A stretch of 7,470 bases of DNA from NCBI GenBank assembly GCA_964530215.1, contig CAZHAJ010000088.1:1-7470 (forward strand). Direction: 5' to 3'. The number at the start of each line of letters is the position of its first letter. The first letter of the stretch is position 1. A program made the translations under genes and the position numbers. Below, piece after piece: positions 4,940-7,470 of the stretch. The stretch comes from JAAXTT01 sp964530215. GTDB lineage: Bacteria; Bacillota; Desulfotomaculia; Desulfotomaculales; Desulfocucumaceae. A model generated the notes under the pieces. The model did no database searches and was not told where the DNA came from. It saw only the letters and a program-made list of their open reading frames with translations.

Positions 4940-6928
4940 ATGGCACACTGTCATTCTTCTGTAAAAATCAAGAATATTCCGGATAATGCAAGGAAGATTG
5001 TATTGGCCGGCAATCCCAATACCGGAAAATCTGTTTTCTTTAATTTCTTCACAGGAATATATGTGGATGTCTCTAACTATCCCGGAACCACCTTAGAAAT
5101 ATATAGCGGTCGTTTCGGAGAAGATGTGATTATCGATACTCCCGGGGTATATGGCATATCCTCGTTTAATGACGAGGAATCAATAGCCAGAGATGTTATA
5201 TTATCAGCAGATATTGTTGTAAACATAGTAGATGCCAGTCATCTAGAAAGAGATCTTTTTTTGACCCAGCAGATTATAGATAGCGGAATTCCCCTTATTG
5301 TGGCACTAAACATGATGGATGAGGCCCAAAAACAGGGACTCAACATTGATACACAAAAACTTGAGCAGTTGCTTGGGGTTCCTGTGATATCTACAGTTGC
5401 CACCGAAAAAAAAGGACTGGATATTTTAAAGAACAATGTATATAAGGCAACTAGAGGCAAAATATCGCCGGGTTTAGATATATTGCTGGAGAAAACTAAG
5501 GAAACTGCTGCTGTCAGTCAAGGTGAAATGCTGCTCACTTTAGAAGGTGATCCTATAATATCAGAGCGTTGCCAACTTCAACCCTCTTCTTATAGAGAGG
5601 AAATTTATTTAAACAGACGCAGAAGAGTAAATGATATCGTCAATCAGGTAACAACAAAGCATTCGTCAAAAAATTCTTTTAGCGACACTTTAAGCAGATG
5701 GATGATCAAACCTATTACCGGTATTCCCCTTTTGGCAGTTACCCTTTATGCTATGTATTTAATGATCGGTGTTTTTATTGCCGGAACCGTAGTAGGTTTC
5801 ACTGAGGAAACGGTTATGCTGGGCATATATGAACCACTAATCCGGGAACTGGTGGGTAGCTTCGTTAGTTTACAGTCCACCTTGGGAACTCTGCTGGCCG
5901 GAGAATTTGGAGTGTTGACCATGACCTTTTCTTATGTATTGGGTTTACTAATGCCTTTGGTTGTCGGATTTTATCTTTTTCTTTCTTTCTTCGAAGATAC
6001 CGGTTATCTTCCCAGAATAGCAACTTTAGTTGATCGCTTATTAAACTCCATCGGACTTAACGGAAGAGCGATAATCCCGCTGATACTTGGTTTTGGCTGT
6101 GTAACTATGGCCACAATAACCACCAGACTTTTAGGCTCAAACAGAGAACGCATCATTGCAATAGTACTGCTGGGACTTACCATTCCATGTTCAGCACAGA
6201 TTGCTGTAATCGCAGGTATGCTTTCATCATTGGGTGGTGTTTATGTAGCTTTATTTACTTTAGTAATAACCTCTATTCTCATTATATCAGGTACTATACT
6301 CAATGCCTTTCTTCCGGGCCAATCTACTAGTTTGTTGATTGATTTGCCTAGGCTGAGACTACCAAGGTTCGGTAATGTTATTAAAAAGACGGTAACAAAA
6401 TCATATAATTTCCTAAAAGAAGCATTTCTTCTTTTTGCCATAGGAGCTTTATTAATCAGTACCCTTCAAGTAACCGGCATCCTTGAAACCTTGCAAAATG
6501 CGTTGGTACCATTAACAGTGGGCTGGCTGAAGTTGCCAAAGGAAACAGCAACCGCATTCATAATGGGAATTGTCAGAAGAGACTTCGGTGCGGCAGGATT
6601 AAGCACCCTAACCCTAACACCAATACAAACGGTAGCTTCATTGATAACCATTACACTGTTTGTTCCCTGTATTGCTTCAATAATGATTCTTTTTAAAGAA
6701 AGACCAAAAATTGAAGCAGCAATGATTTGGGCGGGAAGCTGGATTGTAGCCTTCTTAGTGGGAGGACTTGTGATAAACCTTTATTCTGTATTTGCTGACT
6801 CATATGGAAGTAAAAGTATAGTATTTGTGGCCCTTTCCTTTATAATCATTACTTTAGCTGTTATAGCGGGCTGTAAAGGAAGAAAAAAATGGTGCCTGAC
6901 AGAAAAGGGAGCTGTTAACAATGTCTAA
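4940..6928 (+). CDS. feoB: Ferrous iron transporter B, variant subfamily
   Basis: FeoB is a membrane Fe(II) importer with an N-terminal GTP-binding domain. The G motifs of this 662-residue protein are G1 GNPNTGKS (24-31), G2 NYPGTT (46-51), G3 DTPG (66-69) and G4 NMMD (124-127), with a likely G5 around 151-159. A helical linker runs to about residue 250. It is followed by about eight or nine membrane segments (roughly 262-286, 325-350, 376-396, 404-427, 434-457, 492-514, 562-585, 595-616 and 626-645). The core cysteines are in GFGC (C387), IPCSAQ (C417) and FVPC (C577). Many FeoBs have NWPGVT, DLPG, GFGCNVPA and PCSARLPV; here these are NYPGTT, DTPG, GFGCVTMA and PCSAQIAV, so this is a distinct branch. 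The N-terminal HCH (residues 3-5) could bind metal. The length is on the short side for the family. The upstream Fur box and feoA support iron as substrate. The last eight bases overlap the next gene. Confidence 0.94.
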   Translation: MAHCHSSVKIKNIPDNARKIVLAGNPNTGKSVFFNFFTGIYVDVSNYPGTTLEIYSGRFGEDVIIDTPGVYGISSFNDEESIARDVILSADIVVNIVDASHLERDLFLTQQIIDSGIPLIVALNMMDEAQKQGLNIDTQKLEQLLGVPVISTVATEKKGLDILKNNVYKATRGKISPGLDILLEKTKETAAVSQGEMLLTLEGDPIISERCQLQPSSYREEIYLNRRRRVNDIVNQVTTKHSSKNSFSDTLSRWMIKPITGIPLLAVTLYAMYLMIGVFIAGTVVGFTEETVMLGIYEPLIRELVGSFVSLQSTLGTLLAGEFGVLTMTFSYVLGLLMPLVVGFYLFLSFFEDTGYLPRIATLVDRLLNSIGLNGRAIIPLILGFGCVTMATITTRLLGSNRERIIAIVLLGLTIPCSAQIAVIAGMLSSLGGVYVALFTLVITSILIISGTILNAFLPGQSTSLLIDLPRLRLPRFGNVIKKTVTKSYNFLKEAFLLFAIGALLISTLQVTGILETLQNALVPLTVGWLKLPKETATAFIMGIVRRDFGAAGLSTLTLTPIQTVASLITITLFVPCIASIMILFKERPKIEAAMIWAGSWIVAFLVGGLVINLYSVFADSYGSKSIVFVALSFIIITLAVIAGCKGRKKWCLTEKGAVNNV

Positions 6929-7091
6929 AAACACCAAAGAAGAAAATAAATGTCTTAAGTGCCATTATACTATGGAAGGATACTACGATCTTCACTGTCC
7001 CAGATGCTACACCCCACTAATTGATTTGACCGGATGTTCCGGAAGTTGTAGCAGTTGCAAAAGCAGCCGCAAAGTCAGCTGTACAAGATAG
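6921..7091 (+). CDS. Small cysteine-rich protein co-encoded with FeoB: zinc-ribbon-like N-terminus plus CxxxCxxC tail
   Basis: This 56-residue protein starts at ATG 6921, inside the end of feoB (8-base overlap, different frame), with AAGGGAG at 6905-6911, nine bases upstream. It has eight cysteines: C11-x2-C14, C26-x2-C29, then C39-x3-C43-x2-C46 and C54. The first two pairs, spaced 11 residues apart, look like a small zinc ribbon or rubredoxin-like knuckle. The tail GCSGSCSSCK resembles the Cys/Gly/Ser-rich ends of the known FeoB-associated cysteine-rich proteins. Those usually carry a membrane helix, and none is present here; the protein is hydrophilic. The tight overlap and the terminator that follows make it the last gene of the Fur-controlled operon. 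It may be a FeoC-like accessory factor, an iron acceptor or a metal sensor, but this is inference from position and cysteines only. I do not recognise a named family for the whole protein. Confidence 0.85.
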   Translation: MSKNTKEENKCLKCHYTMEGYYDLHCPRCYTPLIDLTGCSGSCSSCKSSRKVSCTR

Positions 7092-7102
7092 TTTTAATTA
7101 AT

Positions 7103-7143
7103 AAATAAATCAGGCTCCTATAAAAAGGCAGCCTGATTTATTT
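7103..7143 (+). terminator. Strong terminator ending the feo operon, probably bidirectional
   Basis: A perfect 14-bp stem, AAATAAATCAGGCT (7103-7116) with AGCCTGATTTATTT (7130-7143), encloses a 13-base loop. On the plus strand it ends in a TTTATTTTA tail. On the minus strand it ends in TTTATTTATTAATT, so it can also stop the convergent small gene at 7173-7283. It begins 11 bases after the stop codon at 7091. Confidence 0.9.
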
Positions 7144-7172
7144 TATCCGGTGGATATTACATACCAAAAGCA

Positions 7173-7283
7173 TTATTCACATGAAGAACGCTCGGTTTCT
7201 TCTATGGACTCACAGGTATCACAATCTTGAATTTCCTCTTCGGGACAACCCTCTGTTAAATTCTGTCTTTCTCTATCCCTCAT
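7173..7283 (-). CDS. Tiny acidic cysteine-containing protein of unknown function
   Basis: This 36-codon frame is short enough to be missed by gene finders but has a very good translation signal: GGAGGTGA (7296-7289), with GGAGG eight bases before ATG at 7283-7281. The protein starts basic (MRDRER) and is otherwise strongly acidic. Its four cysteines are C13, C21, C24 and C35, with C21-x2-C24 in DCDTCES and C13 in EGCPEEE. There is no signal peptide or membrane helix. It converges on the feo operon and shares its terminator. A palindrome lies upstream at 7317-7335. The Cys-x2-Cys plus flanking acidic residues could bind a metal or form a disulfide, but no family is recognised and no function is assigned. 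The alternative is a chance open frame behind a ribosome-site-like sequence; the near-ideal site and the terminator position argue against that. Confidence 0.65.
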   Translation of the reverse strand: MRDRERQNLTEGCPEEEIQDCDTCESIEETERSSCE

Positions 7284-7316
7284 TTATTTCACCTCCAACC
7301 ATATTGTAGCCAAGAG

Positions 7317-7335
7317 GATAGTATTTAATACTATC
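7317..7335. promoter_or_regulatory. Perfect 19-bp palindrome, possible operator upstream of the 36-codon gene
   Basis: GATAGTATT and AATACTATC are 9-base arms around a single central T (7326). The site lies 34 bases upstream of the small gene's ATG, where an operator would be expected. A second short inverted repeat, TCAAAT-CATC-ATTTGA (7334-7349), abuts it. A possible -10 (TACAAT, minus strand 7308-7303) lies between the palindrome and the ribosome site, but no matching -35 is seen. It does not match the Fur consensus. The bound factor is unknown. Confidence 0.45.
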
Positions 7336-7413
7336 AAATCATCATTTGAAATACAGAATTTTAATAAATGCTCACTGTCAATTGTGGGGCAGACCCATAG
7401 GAATTCAGAGTAA

Positions 7414-7441
7414 TCCAGAAGTCAGAAGTCAGAAGCCAGAA
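7414..7441. repeat. Short tandem repeat of a 7-base unit
   Basis: Four consecutive 7-base units, TCCAGAA, GTCAGAA, GTCAGAA and GCCAGAA, form an imperfect tandem array. It lies in a non-coding stretch at the right edge (7284-7470) in which no other gene was seen. Variable runs of GTCAGAA-like units occur between genes in several Clostridia; that comparison is from memory. Function unknown. Confidence 0.7.
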
Positions 7442-7470
7442 TATTAGGAAATGTATGGAGAGATTGATGT

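Noticed and set aside
7035..7064. Radical-SAM enzyme motif (CxxxCxxC) in the small cysteine-rich protein
   Set aside because: The spacing matches, but a 56-residue protein cannot hold the radical-SAM barrel; the cysteines are better read as a generic metal or cluster site.
7414..7441. CRISPR array
   Set aside because: The units are 7 bases with no spacers between them; it is a simple tandem repeat.
7140..7470. Transposon or insertion sequence end at the right edge
   Set aside because: No transposase fragment or long terminal inverted repeat was seen; the palindrome there is too short and is placed like an operator.

Overview
The window looks like chromosomal DNA from a low-to-moderate GC Gram-positive anaerobe, probably a member of the Clostridia and perhaps Peptococcaceae/Desulfotomaculum-like. 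The evidence is AT-rich spacers, strong AGGAGG/GAGGTGAT-type ribosome sites, two TTG start codons, a lipoprotein-type (not periplasmic) amino-acid binding protein, a zinc-type adenylate kinase, and a Fur-box-controlled feoAB operon of the variant NYPGTT/DTPG type. The genus-level guess is weak.

Layout. On the minus strand (right to left) lie tRNA-Pro(CGG) with its own promoter and terminator (2306-2490), adk with an extended -10 promoter (1538-2182), a hairpin that overlaps the adk stop codon, a class I SAM-dependent methyltransferase (753-1493), and the 5' part of a branched-chain amino-acid ABC transporter binding lipoprotein that runs off the left edge (1-525). On the plus strand lies a free-standing MurE-type ligase (2624-4093). 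It converges on a minus-strand DUF456 membrane protein (4102-4578), with only 8 bases between them. Divergent from that is an iron-uptake operon on the plus strand: a sigma-A promoter with an embedded Fur box, feoA (4711-4929), a variant feoB (4940-6928), and an overlapping 56-codon cysteine-rich gene (6921-7091) that is probably a new kind of Feo accessory protein. A strong bidirectional terminator (7103-7143) separates this operon from a convergent 36-codon cysteine-rich gene (7173-7283). That gene has a perfect 19-bp palindrome upstream, and a short 7-bp tandem repeat follows near the right edge.

Function. Only the Feo block is a clear functional unit. Iron starvation should release Fur, FeoA and FeoB import Fe(II), and the small cysteine-rich protein is co-translated with FeoB and probably binds a metal or cluster. 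The rest is a mix of housekeeping genes found outside their usual clusters: adk outside the spc ribosomal operon, and murE outside the division/cell-wall cluster. The MurE has two substitutions in its substrate-recognition motifs. Nothing in the window looks like a transposon, phage, CRISPR array or defence island. The best candidates for undescribed biology are the two tiny cysteine-rich proteins at 6921-7091 and 7173-7283 and the atypical MurE.
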